DNA of 36,672 bases, taken from contig NZ_CALUAA010000013.1 of NCBI RefSeq assembly GCF_943913915.1, positions 1 through 36,672 on the forward strand. The letters are read 5' to 3'. Positions 7,081 through 15,972 of the stretch are shown piece after piece; positions within the stretch are counted from its first letter, which is position 1, and the number at the start of each line of letters is the position of its first letter. Origin of the DNA: an uncultured Peptoniphilus sp. Its GTDB lineage: Bacteria; Bacillota; Clostridia; Tissierellales; Peptoniphilaceae. The notes beneath the pieces were generated by a model that saw nothing but the letters and a program-made list of their open reading frames with translations, was not told the origin of the DNA and did no database searches. The position numbers and the translations under genes are program-made.

Positions 7081-8100
7081 ATGAATTACGCTGCAGTAAA
7101 CACAAAGGCGGTTGCGGCCTATGCCAAGTACTTAAAATCGGAGGTACCTCTTAAGATCCTCGCCGAGGGCAATTATAACGACGGCCTGAAGATCGTTTCG
7201 GAGGAGTGGGATATCGATCTTTCCGAGGATGCCCATCTTCTTGAGGTTAATGTGAAAATGGAGCAGGAGGTATATGAAGCTCTGAAAAGTTTTGAGCATT
7301 ATCTTCAAGGTCCTGCCCGTCAGTTTTACGCTTCTTTATTGGAGCGCTATACCACGCAAGACATTAAGAGGATATTTCGTGCCGTTTACCACGACGAAAA
7401 TGTCGACATCGTAAGGAACAGTCTCCTGTCCTTCGATCCGAACCTATTGCCTCGGGATCAGGAGGTTAGGCCGGATGATCTGTTTAAAATCTTGGAGACG
7501 ACAAAGTATGGTCGCTTGCTTTCATCTTATAAAGATGTGGCGAGGGATCGCATTTTATTTTACATTGAAATGGAACTGGACCAATCCTATTACGAAAACC
7601 TCGTTCGCGAGGCGGAACATTTACCGAAAAAAGATCGTAAGGCGGTGCTCGCTATGCTCAATCGCCACATCGACCTGTTAAATATCTTCTATATTTACAG
7701 GGCAAAAAAGAACTACGATATTATGAAATCGGAAATGGAAAACTTCGTCATTCGCGGGGGAAATATTCCGAGACCCCTTATTAAAGAGTGGGTTTATTCC
7801 GATACAGTAGACGGATTGGTGGACTCGGTGCGCCATTCGAGTTTTGCGTTTTTATTTCAAAAGAAGCGTGACAATCACGTAACCGACGTACTGGCCTCCA
7901 GGGATATTTCAAAAATGTATACGACGTATTATCAAAAAGAATCCATGTCTTTGGGACGCATTGTCGCCCTTTCCCTCCTCCTGGAGTTTGCCATTCGCGA
8001 CGTCTCCACGACCCTCGAAGGCTTACGGTTGGGCTTTGGGAAAGACATGATACGGAATCTCTTGACGATTCCCGAGAAAGAAGGTGAAGTATGGCAGTAG
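7081..8100 (+). CDS. ntpC: V-type ATPase subunit C (AC39/V0-d type)
   Basis: 339 residues, the usual length for the funnel-shaped subunit that connects the central stalk to the membrane rotor. Repeated helical segments with conserved Tyr/Arg patterns (LERYTTQDIKRIFRAVYH; LNIFYIYRAKKNYD) match the AC39 family. The start ATG has GGAGGGCCTC before it. Its end overlaps the subunit I start by ten bases. In many bacterial and archaeal operons subunit C lies between E and F; here it comes before I, an uncommon place. Confidence 0.85.
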   Translation: MNYAAVNTKAVAAYAKYLKSEVPLKILAEGNYNDGLKIVSEEWDIDLSEDAHLLEVNVKMEQEVYEALKSFEHYLQGPARQFYASLLERYTTQDIKRIFRAVYHDENVDIVRNSLLSFDPNLLPRDQEVRPDDLFKILETTKYGRLLSSYKDVARDRILFYIEMELDQSYYENLVREAEHLPKKDRKAVLAMLNRHIDLLNIFYIYRAKKNYDIMKSEMENFVIRGGNIPRPLIKEWVYSDTVDGLVDSVRHSSFAFLFQKKRDNHVTDVLASRDISKMYTTYYQKESMSLGRIVALSLLLEFAIRDVSTTLEGLRLGFGKDMIRNLLTIPEKEGEVWQ

Positions 8101-10040
8101 AGAGAATGGTCATGCTGAGCGTCGTGGGCCGACTGGAAAATATGGAAGATATTTTATTCGAAGTACTTCAATCCGGCACCCTCGACATGGTAGATGCTAT
8201 GACGCAGCTATCTGAAAACAGTAATATTTACTCTCTCGAAGATAATGTGGAAATGGTTGTGGACCTGAACAATCTCGCGCCTTTTCCCATTAACAACGAT
8301 GTGCGGCAACGCACCCAGGATGCAAAAAAACTCGTCGACTACTTTAACATCGATAACTTAAATTTAAGCGATTTCGATCGAAACGCAGACATCTTAACGT
8401 CTTATCAAGAGCTTATGGATCGCCTCGGACCCATGCAGAAAGAGTACGATGATATCTTAAAGCGTCTCGAAAATATCGCCATGTTCGAGGAAAACTTGGC
8501 GCTGTTTGAAAATGTAGATGTGGATCTGTCAAAGATTAAAGATCTGAAATACTTCTCCACCCGCTTCGGGCGATTGGAAAAATCCGCTCGTGTGCGCTTA
8601 AAGAGTAGTTATGAAAATCTCTTGGCACTCATCTTCCACACAGGTTCTTTTGAAGATGAAGAAGTCTACATGATCACCTACCCCAACGAGGTAAGCGAGG
8701 AAATTGACAGGGTGTTGAAATCCCTTCACTGGATCGATGTGCCTATTTTAGATTATGCCAAGGGCACACCCCGGGAAACCCTGCAGGAATTTCGGGAAGA
8801 AGAGGAAGCTCTTCATCGCAGATTGAGAGAAATCGAAGAGGAGCGGGATCAAATTTATAACGACGACCGAGACAAGGTGCGCAAGATTTTAGCTCACATT
8901 CTCTTCTTAGGTCGTGTGGAAGAGGCCAAGGAAAAAATGGCCGTCTCTAAGAAATACTTCCTTATGACCGGCTGGACCGACGAAGCGGGCATCGAAGAGG
9001 TGCGCCGCCGTACGGAAAAATACCCGGACGTAGTCTTGACGGTACAGGAAGAAGATACGGCGGCCAAGGGCATTACCCCGCCGACGAAACTTTCCAATCC
9101 CAAATTTTTCAAGCCTTTCGAGCTTCTCGTCAGAATGTATGGGATTCCGCAATACAATGAAATCGACCCGACGGTGTTTGTAGGTATTACCTACCTTCTC
9201 CTTTTCGGCGCCATGTTCGGCGACGTGGGGCAGGGGCTCATCTTTATCCTCATCGGCTGGCTCGTATCGAAGAAAAAGCAAAAAGACATGGGGGGCCTCC
9301 TTATGCGAATGGGCGGCGCCTCAACGATCTTCGGATTTTTATACGGCTCGGTCTTCGGTAATGAAGAGATTATTGACGCTCTTTGGATGCGTCCCTTCCA
9401 AAACATCGATCAGGTGCTCGCCATCGCCATCGGATTCGGCGTTGTGCTCTTAGTTCTCGCTTACGGTATGAACTTTGCCAACGCCATTAAAAACAAAGAC
9501 ATTGCGCGGGGACTGTTCGGAGAACATGGTCTCTTCGGCTTTTTGGTCTTCGCCATGCTCCTCCTCATGATCTTAGATGTAGCAGGTGTTGTGACCGTCG
9601 TGCCCATGGGCGTTGCTGTCGCCATTTTGATCCTTTCGATCTTGCTTATGGTCTTCAAAAAACCGATTATGGCGAAAGTTCAAAAGACCGACGTCCAATA
9701 CGAAGGCGGAAAGAGCGGTTACTTTATTGAAAGCTCTTTCTCCATGATTGAACTTTTAATTTCCACACTTTCAGGGATCGTCTCCTTTATTCGTGTCGGC
9801 GCATTCGCCATTAACCACGTAGGTCTCTTTATGGCCTTCCATACCATGGCACAAATGGCACCTCACAATATTGGCGGCGTCATCATCTTAATCCTCGGAA
9901 ATATTTTAATCATCGGACTTGAAGGCCTGATCGTATTTATTCAAGGTCTGCGCCTGGAATACTACGAACTCTTCAGCCGTTACTACAGTGGCAGCGGTCG
10001 TGAGTTTAAATCCGACAGCTTAAGTTCGAAAAATCACTAA
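8091..10040 (+). CDS. ntpI: V-type ATPase subunit I (membrane stator, a-subunit homologue)
   Basis: 649 residues. The N-terminal half (about 1-345) is soluble and rich in coiled coil, binding the peripheral stalks. From about residue 360 on there are several membrane segments (VFVGITYLLLFGAMFGDVGQG; VLAIAIGFGVVLLVLAYG; FGFLVFAMLLLMI), with the conserved FGDVGQG motif, and the ion-channel helices near SFIRVGAFAINHVGLF, whose arginine is the likely stator charge facing the rotor glutamate. It ends with QGLRLEYYELFSRYYSGSGREF, a strong family signature. Its ATG lies inside the end of ntpC, which implies coupling. Confidence 0.92.
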   Translation: MAVERMVMLSVVGRLENMEDILFEVLQSGTLDMVDAMTQLSENSNIYSLEDNVEMVVDLNNLAPFPINNDVRQRTQDAKKLVDYFNIDNLNLSDFDRNADILTSYQELMDRLGPMQKEYDDILKRLENIAMFEENLALFENVDVDLSKIKDLKYFSTRFGRLEKSARVRLKSSYENLLALIFHTGSFEDEEVYMITYPNEVSEEIDRVLKSLHWIDVPILDYAKGTPRETLQEFREEEEALHRRLREIEEERDQIYNDDRDKVRKILAHILFLGRVEEAKEKMAVSKKYFLMTGWTDEAGIEEVRRRTEKYPDVVLTVQEEDTAAKGITPPTKLSNPKFFKPFELLVRMYGIPQYNEIDPTVFVGITYLLLFGAMFGDVGQGLIFILIGWLVSKKKQKDMGGLLMRMGGASTIFGFLYGSVFGNEEIIDALWMRPFQNIDQVLAIAIGFGVVLLVLAYGMNFANAIKNKDIARGLFGEHGLFGFLVFAMLLLMILDVAGVVTVVPMGVAVAILILSILLMVFKKPIMAKVQKTDVQYEGGKSGYFIESSFSMIELLISTLSGIVSFIRVGAFAINHVGLFMAFHTMAQMAPHNIGGVIILILGNILIIGLEGLIVFIQGLRLEYYELFSRYYSGSGREFKSDSLSSKNH

Positions 10041-10061
10041 TAGCATTAAAGGAGAAATATA

Positions 10062-10481
10062 ATGGAAAAAATCTTATTTTTAGCATCCCTCGTCGTCTTA
10101 TCGACGATTATCGCAGGCTTTATCTTTTTGGAACGCGGTGTTTCCACCGATCGTAAAAAATTAAAACGGGCTATGCGCACCAATCTCACTACCTTTATTC
10201 CGACTGTCGTTGCAGCCTATGTCCTTCTCGTACCGGGTGTGGTCAACGCTGCTACTCAAGCTACGGAAGTTAACGGCTTAGGCCTTCTTGCAGCCGCTCT
10301 TTCTACAGGTCTTGCCACTATCGGTACAGGCTACGCTGTAGGGATCGTAGGTTCTGCAGCCCTCGGTGCCGTAAGCGAAGACGATTCTATCTTAGGTAAG
10401 ACCTTGATCTTTGTAGGTCTTGCAGAAGGTATTGCGATTTACGGCTTGATTATCTCCATCATGATCCTAGGCAAGCTCTAA
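10062..10481 (+). CDS. ntpK: V-type ATPase subunit K (proteolipid rotor ring)
   Basis: 139 residues. Two N-terminal hydrophobic segments (about 4-23 and 45-62, with a basic link) are followed by one classic c-type hairpin: a Gly/Ala-rich helix (GLATIGTGYAVG) and a second helix with the ion-binding glutamate in GLAEGIAIYGLIISI. This short form with an N-terminal extension and a single carboxylate is what I recall for clostridial V-type K subunits. A PGVVNAATQ stretch before the hairpin looks like a signal-peptidase site. Whether H+ or Na+ is carried cannot be decided safely. The start ATG is preceded by AAAGGAGAAATATA. Its stop overlaps the next ATG by one base. Confidence 0.88.
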   Translation: MEKILFLASLVVLSTIIAGFIFLERGVSTDRKKLKRAMRTNLTTFIPTVVAAYVLLVPGVVNAATQATEVNGLGLLAAALSTGLATIGTGYAVGIVGSAALGAVSEDDSILGKTLIFVGLAEGIAIYGLIISIMILGKL

Positions 10482-10789
10482 TGATTTCGAGAGTCATTTC
10501 CAGGGATGACGAGCTTCTCGTCGCCCTTCGCATGAGTGGCTTTGAAGGCGTGTGGTGTGCAGATGCCTCAGACCTTCACGACGCCTTTCAAAAGGCACTT
10601 GAAGATAAAAACGTCGGCATGATCATATTAAACGAGAAAGACTTCCGCGAACTGGAAGAAGAGGTGCTCGCCGTAAAAGAAAAGAAGCACAGTCCCTTTA
10701 TCTGCACATTGCCCGGACGAGATGGCTATAGCGAAGACGACTTTATCTTAAAATACGTCCGCGAGGCCATCGGGGTGAAATTGGATTAG
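10481..10789 (+). CDS. ntpG: V-type ATPase subunit F (central stalk)
   Basis: 102 residues, a small Rossmann-like protein of the central stalk. The pattern MISRVISRDDELLVALRMSG near the N-terminus and MIILNEKDF in the middle fit the family, where the C-terminal helix reaches into the head and can modulate activity. It is joined to ntpK by a TAATG overlap and lies 11 bases before subunit E. In enterococcal naming this subunit is NtpG. Confidence 0.82.
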   Translation: MISRVISRDDELLVALRMSGFEGVWCADASDLHDAFQKALEDKNVGMIILNEKDFRELEEEVLAVKEKKHSPFICTLPGRDGYSEDDFILKYVREAIGVKLD

Positions 10790-10800
10790 TAGGTGAGAAA

Positions 10801-11427
10801 ATGCTGCAAGTCGAAAACAAATTAGAACTTTTTGAAGATGTCGTCTATAAGAGACGTCTTCTGGATTTGGAAAAACGAAGAGAAGCGTGGGAAGAGGAAA
10901 AAGAAAACCTCATCGCCCGTAAGGATAAACAGCTCTCGGAAGAGCAACAACATATTGTGGAGCGGAGGGAAAATCTCGCCCGCATTATGGGAAATGAAGA
11001 GATCGCCAAAGCCCGAGAAAATGAACGGGTCTTGGAGCTAAAAAAAATCGACGAATTAGGCGACGACTTTATCCTCGCCATTCGCCGTCGCGTAAGTGAA
11101 TACACGGAAACCGACGAGTATAAAAACAACTTTTTGGACCGCGTCATGGAAACTCTCGACGATTTGGAGCCGGGAGAATACCAAATCGGCATGGTAAATG
11201 AAGATTTAGACAAATTCAAAGATTCCGTCTTGGAATCGGCCGAACAAAAAGGCTTTACCCTTCATCCCTATGTGCTCCCCGACGATCGCATCGGCGGCCA
11301 CACCCTAATGGATATGAAGAAAACCTATAATCTGAATTACGATTTAGCTACGAAAATTACAGAAAAGCGCTACGAGATCGGAAAGCTTCTCTACGGCCTT
11401 TTCCGAAAGGAGATGGACCATGTGTAA
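10801..11427 (+). CDS. ntpE: V-type ATPase subunit E (peripheral stalk)
   Basis: 208 residues. The N-terminal 95 residues are a highly charged coiled coil that pairs with the G/H subunit. The C-terminal half is a compact domain that binds the top of the A3B3 head. The last 30 residues (IGGHTLMDMKKTYNLNYDLA and on) include the GG(H/F)xLxD pattern of the family. Its end overlaps the subunit A start by eight bases. Order F then E is also unusual for this operon type. Confidence 0.85.
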   Translation: MLQVENKLELFEDVVYKRRLLDLEKRREAWEEEKENLIARKDKQLSEEQQHIVERRENLARIMGNEEIAKARENERVLELKKIDELGDDFILAIRRRVSEYTETDEYKNNFLDRVMETLDDLEPGEYQIGMVNEDLDKFKDSVLESAEQKGFTLHPYVLPDDRIGGHTLMDMKKTYNLNYDLATKITEKRYEIGKLLYGLFRKEMDHV

Positions 11428-13243
11428 AGAAGCGAAAATTGCTAAAATTAACGGCCCCGTCGTCATCGGCCGCCCCATGGGCGATTTCTCCATGCGGGAA
11501 ATGGTACAGGTCGGAGATAAAAAACTGATCGGCGAAGTTATCGCTATTCATGGCGACGAAGGTACCGTACAGGTTTACGAAGAAACTGAAGGCTTAAAGC
11601 GCGACGAAGAGATCGTCTCCACAGGAGGCCCTCTTTCCGTCCGCTTAGGACCCGGTCTTATCGGCAATATGTTTGACGGAATCGAACGGCCCTTAAACCG
11701 TATTAATGAAGAATACGGCTTTTTCATTCCCGAAGGCATCGGCATGATGAACCTGGATCTGGAGAAAAAGTGGAGCTTCAAACCTTCGGTTCAAGAAGGA
11801 GATGAGGTAAAAGGCGGCAACCTCATCGGTACCGTGCCGGAAACCTCGATTATTGAACACCGCATTTTAACGCCCCCCAATGTGTCCGGCAAAATCACAT
11901 GGGTCGCCGGTGAAGGGGAATACAATGTAGAGGAACCCGTCGTAAAAATAGAAGATGAAGAGGGCGAAGAGCATGAGGTCGCCATGAGTCAAGAATGGCC
12001 CGTGCGTATTCCTCGCCCCGTCAATGAATTTTTAGACGCCAACGAACTCTTAACCACCGGTCAGCGGGTTCTCGATGTGTTTTTCCCTATCGCCAAGGGC
12101 GGTACCGTCGCCATTCCCGGCGGTTTCGGTACGGGAAAGACCATGACCCAACACTCCATCGCTAAATTCTGTGACGCCGACATTATCGTCTACATCGGAT
12201 GCGGCGAGCGGGGGAATGAAATGACGGAAGTACTGGAAGACTTCCCGAAACTGATCGACCCGAACACAGGCAAACCCCTTATGGAGCGTACGATTTTAAT
12301 CGCCAATACATCGAATATGCCTGTAGCGGCTCGTGAGGCCTCCATTTACACGGGCATTACCATTGCCGAGTACTTCAGAGATCAGGGCTACGACGTGGCC
12401 ATGATGGCGGATTCCACTTCCCGTTGGGCGGAGGCTTTACGTGAGATCTCCGGTCGTCTGGAAGAAATGCCCGCCGAAGAAGGCTATCCCGCCTATCTTC
12501 CCTCGCGGATCGCATCTTTTTACGAACGAAACGGGTCGGTAACCACTCTTGCCGGAGAAAAAGGATCCGTTACCACCATCGGCGCCGTCTCCCCGGCAGG
12601 GGGTGACTTCTCCGAGCCCGTAACGGAAAATACCCGTCGCTTCGTCAATGTCTTCTTGGCACTGGATAAAGACCTGGCCTACTCCCGTCACTATCCGGCC
12701 ATCCACTGGCTCAACAGTTACTCCGGCTACGTAGGCGCCCTTTCCAATTACTACGACAATCGATTGGAAGGAGACCTGCCCACCCTTCGGAAGAAATTCT
12801 TAAACATTTTAAACGAAGAGGCGAGGCTACAGGAAATCGTCATGCTCGTCGGGGAAGACGTCTTGCCCGACGGGGAGCGTTTCCTTTTACAAATTGCACG
12901 AATGATCAAGGACGCCTTCCTGCAACAAAACGCCTTCAGTGACATCGACCAATACGTTCCTCTGGAAAAACAATTTGCCATGATGGAAGTTATCGACACC
13001 CTTTACGAAGAGGGGAAGACCGTATTGGCTCAGGGCATTTCCATTGAAGAAGTTAAAGACGAGGAGCTCTATTCCAAGATCGTCAACATGAAATACAACA
13101 TTCCCAACGACGATATGAAGGCCTTTACCCACTTAATCAACGATATTCAAGAGCACTATAGAGAACTCCGTATCGAATACGATATCGATGAGGATGACGA
13201 AGATGTTCAAAAACCGAAAGATGAAGAGGAGGCGAAGGCATGA
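11420..13243 (+). CDS. ntpA: V-type ATPase catalytic subunit A
   Basis: 607 residues, the nucleotide-hydrolysing subunit. The N-terminal beta barrel (KINGPVVIGRPMG) is followed by the bulge insertion typical of A subunits (residues about 115-190). The P-loop is GGFGTGKT near residue 234, then YIGCGERGNE, and the MMADSTSRWAEALREISGRLEEMP signature region. All expected catalytic motifs are intact. The C-terminal tail is acidic (DEDDEDVQKPKDEEEAKA), giving about 15-20 residues more than common relatives. It overlaps ntpB by four bases (ATGA). Confidence 0.95.
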   Translation: MCKEAKIAKINGPVVIGRPMGDFSMREMVQVGDKKLIGEVIAIHGDEGTVQVYEETEGLKRDEEIVSTGGPLSVRLGPGLIGNMFDGIERPLNRINEEYGFFIPEGIGMMNLDLEKKWSFKPSVQEGDEVKGGNLIGTVPETSIIEHRILTPPNVSGKITWVAGEGEYNVEEPVVKIEDEEGEEHEVAMSQEWPVRIPRPVNEFLDANELLTTGQRVLDVFFPIAKGGTVAIPGGFGTGKTMTQHSIAKFCDADIIVYIGCGERGNEMTEVLEDFPKLIDPNTGKPLMERTILIANTSNMPVAAREASIYTGITIAEYFRDQGYDVAMMADSTSRWAEALREISGRLEEMPAEEGYPAYLPSRIASFYERNGSVTTLAGEKGSVTTIGAVSPAGGDFSEPVTENTRRFVNVFLALDKDLAYSRHYPAIHWLNSYSGYVGALSNYYDNRLEGDLPTLRKKFLNILNEEARLQEIVMLVGEDVLPDGERFLLQIARMIKDAFLQQNAFSDIDQYVPLEKQFAMMEVIDTLYEEGKTVLAQGISIEEVKDEELYSKIVNMKYNIPNDDMKAFTHLINDIQEHYRELRIEYDIDEDDEDVQKPKDEEEAKA

Positions 13244-14616
13244 AAAAAGAATATCTTTCCCTAGATAATGTGGACGGATCTCTTATCGAACTTTCCGGCC
13301 TTCACCATGTTAAATATGGTGAAATTGTCTCCATTACCAATTCCGAGACGAAAGAAGAACTGGTAGGTCGGGTCATCGGTATTTCAGATGATAAAGCCAC
13401 CGTTCAGATCTTCGGGGAATCCATGGGGGTTTCCACGGAAAACTTGAGAGTCGTCTTCGAAGGGCGACCCTTTGAAATTCCCCTCTCTCCCGCCATATTA
13501 GGTCGCCGTTTCAGCGGCATCGGCGAGGCCATCGACAATGGCGGCCCCATTTATTCCGAGAAATTTTACAATGTCAACGGTCAGCCCATGAATCCGGTGG
13601 CGCGGGAATATCCCCGTAACTTTATTCAAACGGGTATTCGCGCCATCGACTCGGTTATGACCTTGATTCGCGGGCAGAAGCTCCCGATCTTCTCAGGATC
13701 CGGTCTGCCTCATAACGAACTTGCCGCACAAATTATTCGCCAGGCCGATATCGCCGATAACGGAAAAGGCGGCGAGGACTTTGCGGTGGTCTTTTGCGGT
13801 ATGGGTCTTAAGCGGGAAGTAGCGTCCTTCTTTACCGACAGCTTTATGGAAGCGGGCGTAATGGATAAGGTCGTCATCTATATGAACTACGCGGACGACC
13901 CGATTATGGAGCGGATCATCGCGCCGAAATGTGCGTTGACCGCGGCGGAATATCTGGCATTTGAACAACACAAGCACGTCCTCGTCATTATGACCGACAT
14001 GACAAGCTACGGGGAAAGTTTGCGGGAAGTTTCCTCCCAACGTCAGGAAGTACCCTCCCGTAAAGGCTATCCCGGCTATTTATACTCGGATCTCGCAGCC
14101 CTTTACGAACGTGCCGGCATGATTCGCGGCGTGGAAGGATCAGTTACTTTAATTCCCATCTTAACCATGCCCTCAGACGATATTACCCACCCGATTCCCG
14201 ACCTCACCGGCTACATTACCGAAGGGCAAATCGTACTTTCAAGAGACTTAAACGGCCAGGGCATTTACCCGCCGGTGAACATTCTCGATTCCCTTTCTCG
14301 TTTGATGAAAGACGGTATCGGCGAAGATTACACCCGTAAAGACCATGCCGACGTGTCGGCTCAGCTCTTTGCGTCTTATTCCCGTTGTATCGAAGTGAGA
14401 TCTCTTGCTCAGATTATCGGGGAAGAGGAACTTTCCGAAGGGGATCAGAAGATCCTCGAATTCGGGAAGCGCTTTGAAAACGAGTTTATCGGACAAGGAT
14501 TTAATGAATCCTCTACCATCGAGGAAACCTTGGATAAGGCATGGGAACTTCTGCGCATCCTTCCGAAAGACAGTTTGGTGCGCGTGGATCCCAAACTTTT
14601 AGAAGAATTTTACTAG
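13240..14616 (+). CDS. ntpB: V-type ATPase subunit B
   Basis: 458 residues. It alternates with subunit A in the head and contributes to the nucleotide site without hydrolysing ATP by itself. As expected, the P-loop is degenerate: IFSGSGLPHNELAAQI replaces GxxxxGKT. Other family marks are GRRFSGIGEAIDNGGPI, and DMTSYGESLREVSSQRQEVPSRKGYPGY. It starts within the ntpA stop (ATGA) and is followed by a 9-base gap to ntpD. Confidence 0.95.
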   Translation: MKKEYLSLDNVDGSLIELSGLHHVKYGEIVSITNSETKEELVGRVIGISDDKATVQIFGESMGVSTENLRVVFEGRPFEIPLSPAILGRRFSGIGEAIDNGGPIYSEKFYNVNGQPMNPVAREYPRNFIQTGIRAIDSVMTLIRGQKLPIFSGSGLPHNELAAQIIRQADIADNGKGGEDFAVVFCGMGLKREVASFFTDSFMEAGVMDKVVIYMNYADDPIMERIIAPKCALTAAEYLAFEQHKHVLVIMTDMTSYGESLREVSSQRQEVPSRKGYPGYLYSDLAALYERAGMIRGVEGSVTLIPILTMPSDDITHPIPDLTGYITEGQIVLSRDLNGQGIYPPVNILDSLSRLMKDGIGEDYTRKDHADVSAQLFASYSRCIEVRSLAQIIGEEELSEGDQKILEFGKRFENEFIGQGFNESSTIEETLDKAWELLRILPKDSLVRVDPKLLEEFY

Positions 14617-14625
14617 AGGTGCATC

Positions 14626-15243
14626 ATGGCGAAACGTGTTACGGCGACAAAAGCCAATCTTTTAAAAGTCAAAAGCGCCTTGGAATTTGCCAGAAAAGGT
14701 TATGGTCTGTTGGATAAAAAGCGCGCCGTCTTAATGCGTGAGATGATGCGATTAAACGATCGCGCTCAAACGATTCAACAGGAAATCGAAAAAGACTTTA
14801 CCCGCTCCTACGACGCCTTTACCATGGCCTCGGTTACTATGGGATGGGAGGCGGTGGTAGACATGAGTAAGTCCATGCCTCTTGAGGAGCCTTACACCAT
14901 CGGCTACCGCTCAGTCATGGGCGTGGAAATTCCCGAGATTCACTATAAGGAATTTTCACCGAACACCACTTTCAGTATGTTTGAGAGTAACTTCGCCTTC
15001 GACGAAGCCTACATTCGTATGCACGATATGCGGGCGAGAATTTACGAGCTGGCGGAGCTTGAAACCGACCTGTACCGTCTGGCGAAAGAGATTAAAAAGA
15101 CGGTGAAGCGGGCTAATGCCTTGGAAAAAATTCAAATTCCGAAGTACGAACAGACGAAAAAAGAAATTGAAGAAATTTTGGCGGAAAAAGAGCGTGAAGA
15201 TTTCTTCCGCTTAAAACGCGTCAAAAGCAATGTATCGGAATAA
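14626..15243 (+). CDS. ntpD: V-type ATPase subunit D (central rotor shaft)
   Basis: 205 residues, the long two-helix shaft that turns inside the A3B3 head (the counterpart of F-type gamma). The N-terminus (VTATKANLLKVKSALEFARK, then GYGLLDKKRAVLMREMM) is the strongest family signature. The C-terminal helix (RLAKEIKKTVKRANALEKIQ) pairs with it. The start ATG follows AGAGGTGCATC. It closes the operon and is followed directly by a terminator. Confidence 0.93.
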   Translation: MAKRVTATKANLLKVKSALEFARKGYGLLDKKRAVLMREMMRLNDRAQTIQQEIEKDFTRSYDAFTMASVTMGWEAVVDMSKSMPLEEPYTIGYRSVMGVEIPEIHYKEFSPNTTFSMFESNFAFDEAYIRMHDMRARIYELAELETDLYRLAKEIKKTVKRANALEKIQIPKYEQTKKEIEEILAEKEREDFFRLKRVKSNVSE

Positions 15244-15245
15244 AA

Positions 15246-15271
15246 GAAGACCGCAGAGGCGGTCTTTTTTT
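15246..15271 (+). terminator. Terminator of the V-type ATPase operon
   Basis: A perfect stem AAGACCGC / GCGGTCTT with loop AGAG is followed by seven T, directly after ntpD. The Nudix gene that follows must use another promoter or read-through. Confidence 0.88.
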
Positions 15272-15285
15272 AAAAGGAGGATATA

Positions 15286-15786
15286 ATGGGCGAAATGCGA
15301 CGAATCTACGATGAAAACTTTAATTTTCAAGGCTATATGAAAGAACGTTCAGAATCTTTGAAGCCGGAGGAATATTATGTAGTGGCGGGGGTTATGGTTA
15401 TAAACCGAGGAAAACTTTTAATTACCAAAAGAGCCGCCGGAAAAACCTTCGAGCATCAGTGGGAATTTACCATGGGAAGCGTCGTCGGAGAAGAGACGCC
15501 GCTTGAGGGCGCTCTCAGGGAACTTTCGGAAGAAGTGGGGATTTCCGCGACGAAAAACGATGTGGAACTCTTGGGCACAATGAAAGAAAATCAGAAATTT
15601 TCCAAGATCTTTCTTTTGGAAAAAGCAGTGGATGCCATTAAAATGCAGGCGAGTGAAGTGGAAGATTACCAATTCGTCGGTAAGAAAGAATTGGAAGTGA
15701 TGCTCAATCGGGGAGAGTTTGCGGAGCCTATGGCGAATCGAATCAAAACCTATTTTCCGAAAATTAAAGAGAAACTGATCGACTAA
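15286..15786 (+). CDS. Nudix hydrolase
   Basis: 166 residues with a complete Nudix box at about residues 65-87 (GSVVGEETPLEGALRELSEE, then VGI), meeting GX5EX7REUXEEXGU. Such enzymes cleave nucleoside diphosphates linked to another group, including damaged dNTPs. The N-terminus lacks the extra motifs of IPP isomerase or ADP-ribose pyrophosphatase that would fix the substrate. Start ATG has a perfect AAAGGAGG seven bases upstream. It sits 15 bases after the ATPase terminator and shows no clear promoter of its own, so it may be expressed by read-through. Confidence 0.85.
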   Translation: MGEMRRIYDENFNFQGYMKERSESLKPEEYYVVAGVMVINRGKLLITKRAAGKTFEHQWEFTMGSVVGEETPLEGALRELSEEVGISATKNDVELLGTMKENQKFSKIFLLEKAVDAIKMQASEVEDYQFVGKKELEVMLNRGEFAEPMANRIKTYFPKIKEKLID

Positions 15787-15893
15787 TTTAAGAGAGAACA
15801 TTTTATTTATAACTGAAATCTTACTATAAGGAGATAACAATAGGAGAGAGGGAGCGTCTGTCGCCCTTCGTTTGTGGTATTGCAAAATCATCT

Positions 15894-15921
15894 TTTACAA
15901 TGTAGTTTTTTGTGTTAAGAT
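15894..15921 (+). promoter_or_regulatory. Probable promoter of the AGCS symporter gene
   Basis: TTTACA (15894-15899), 16-base spacer, TAAGAT (15916-15921). The leader would be about 45 nt. The sequence 15787-15893 between the Nudix gene and this promoter shows no ORF or known riboswitch pattern. Confidence 0.5.
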
Positions 15922-15972
15922 AAGTTTATGTTAAAACGCAATACTTAGATAAATCATAAAAACGAGGTGACT

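Noticed and set aside
10062..10481. Subunit K with only one carboxylate as an odd truncation
   Set aside because: The N-terminal extension plus a single hairpin ending LAEGIAIYGLI is, as far as I recall, the normal clostridial form.
15787..15893. Possible glycine-type riboswitch before the AGCS symporter (GGAGAG and CCCTTCG segments)
   Set aside because: The conserved core and second helix are absent, and the likely promoter lies downstream of it.
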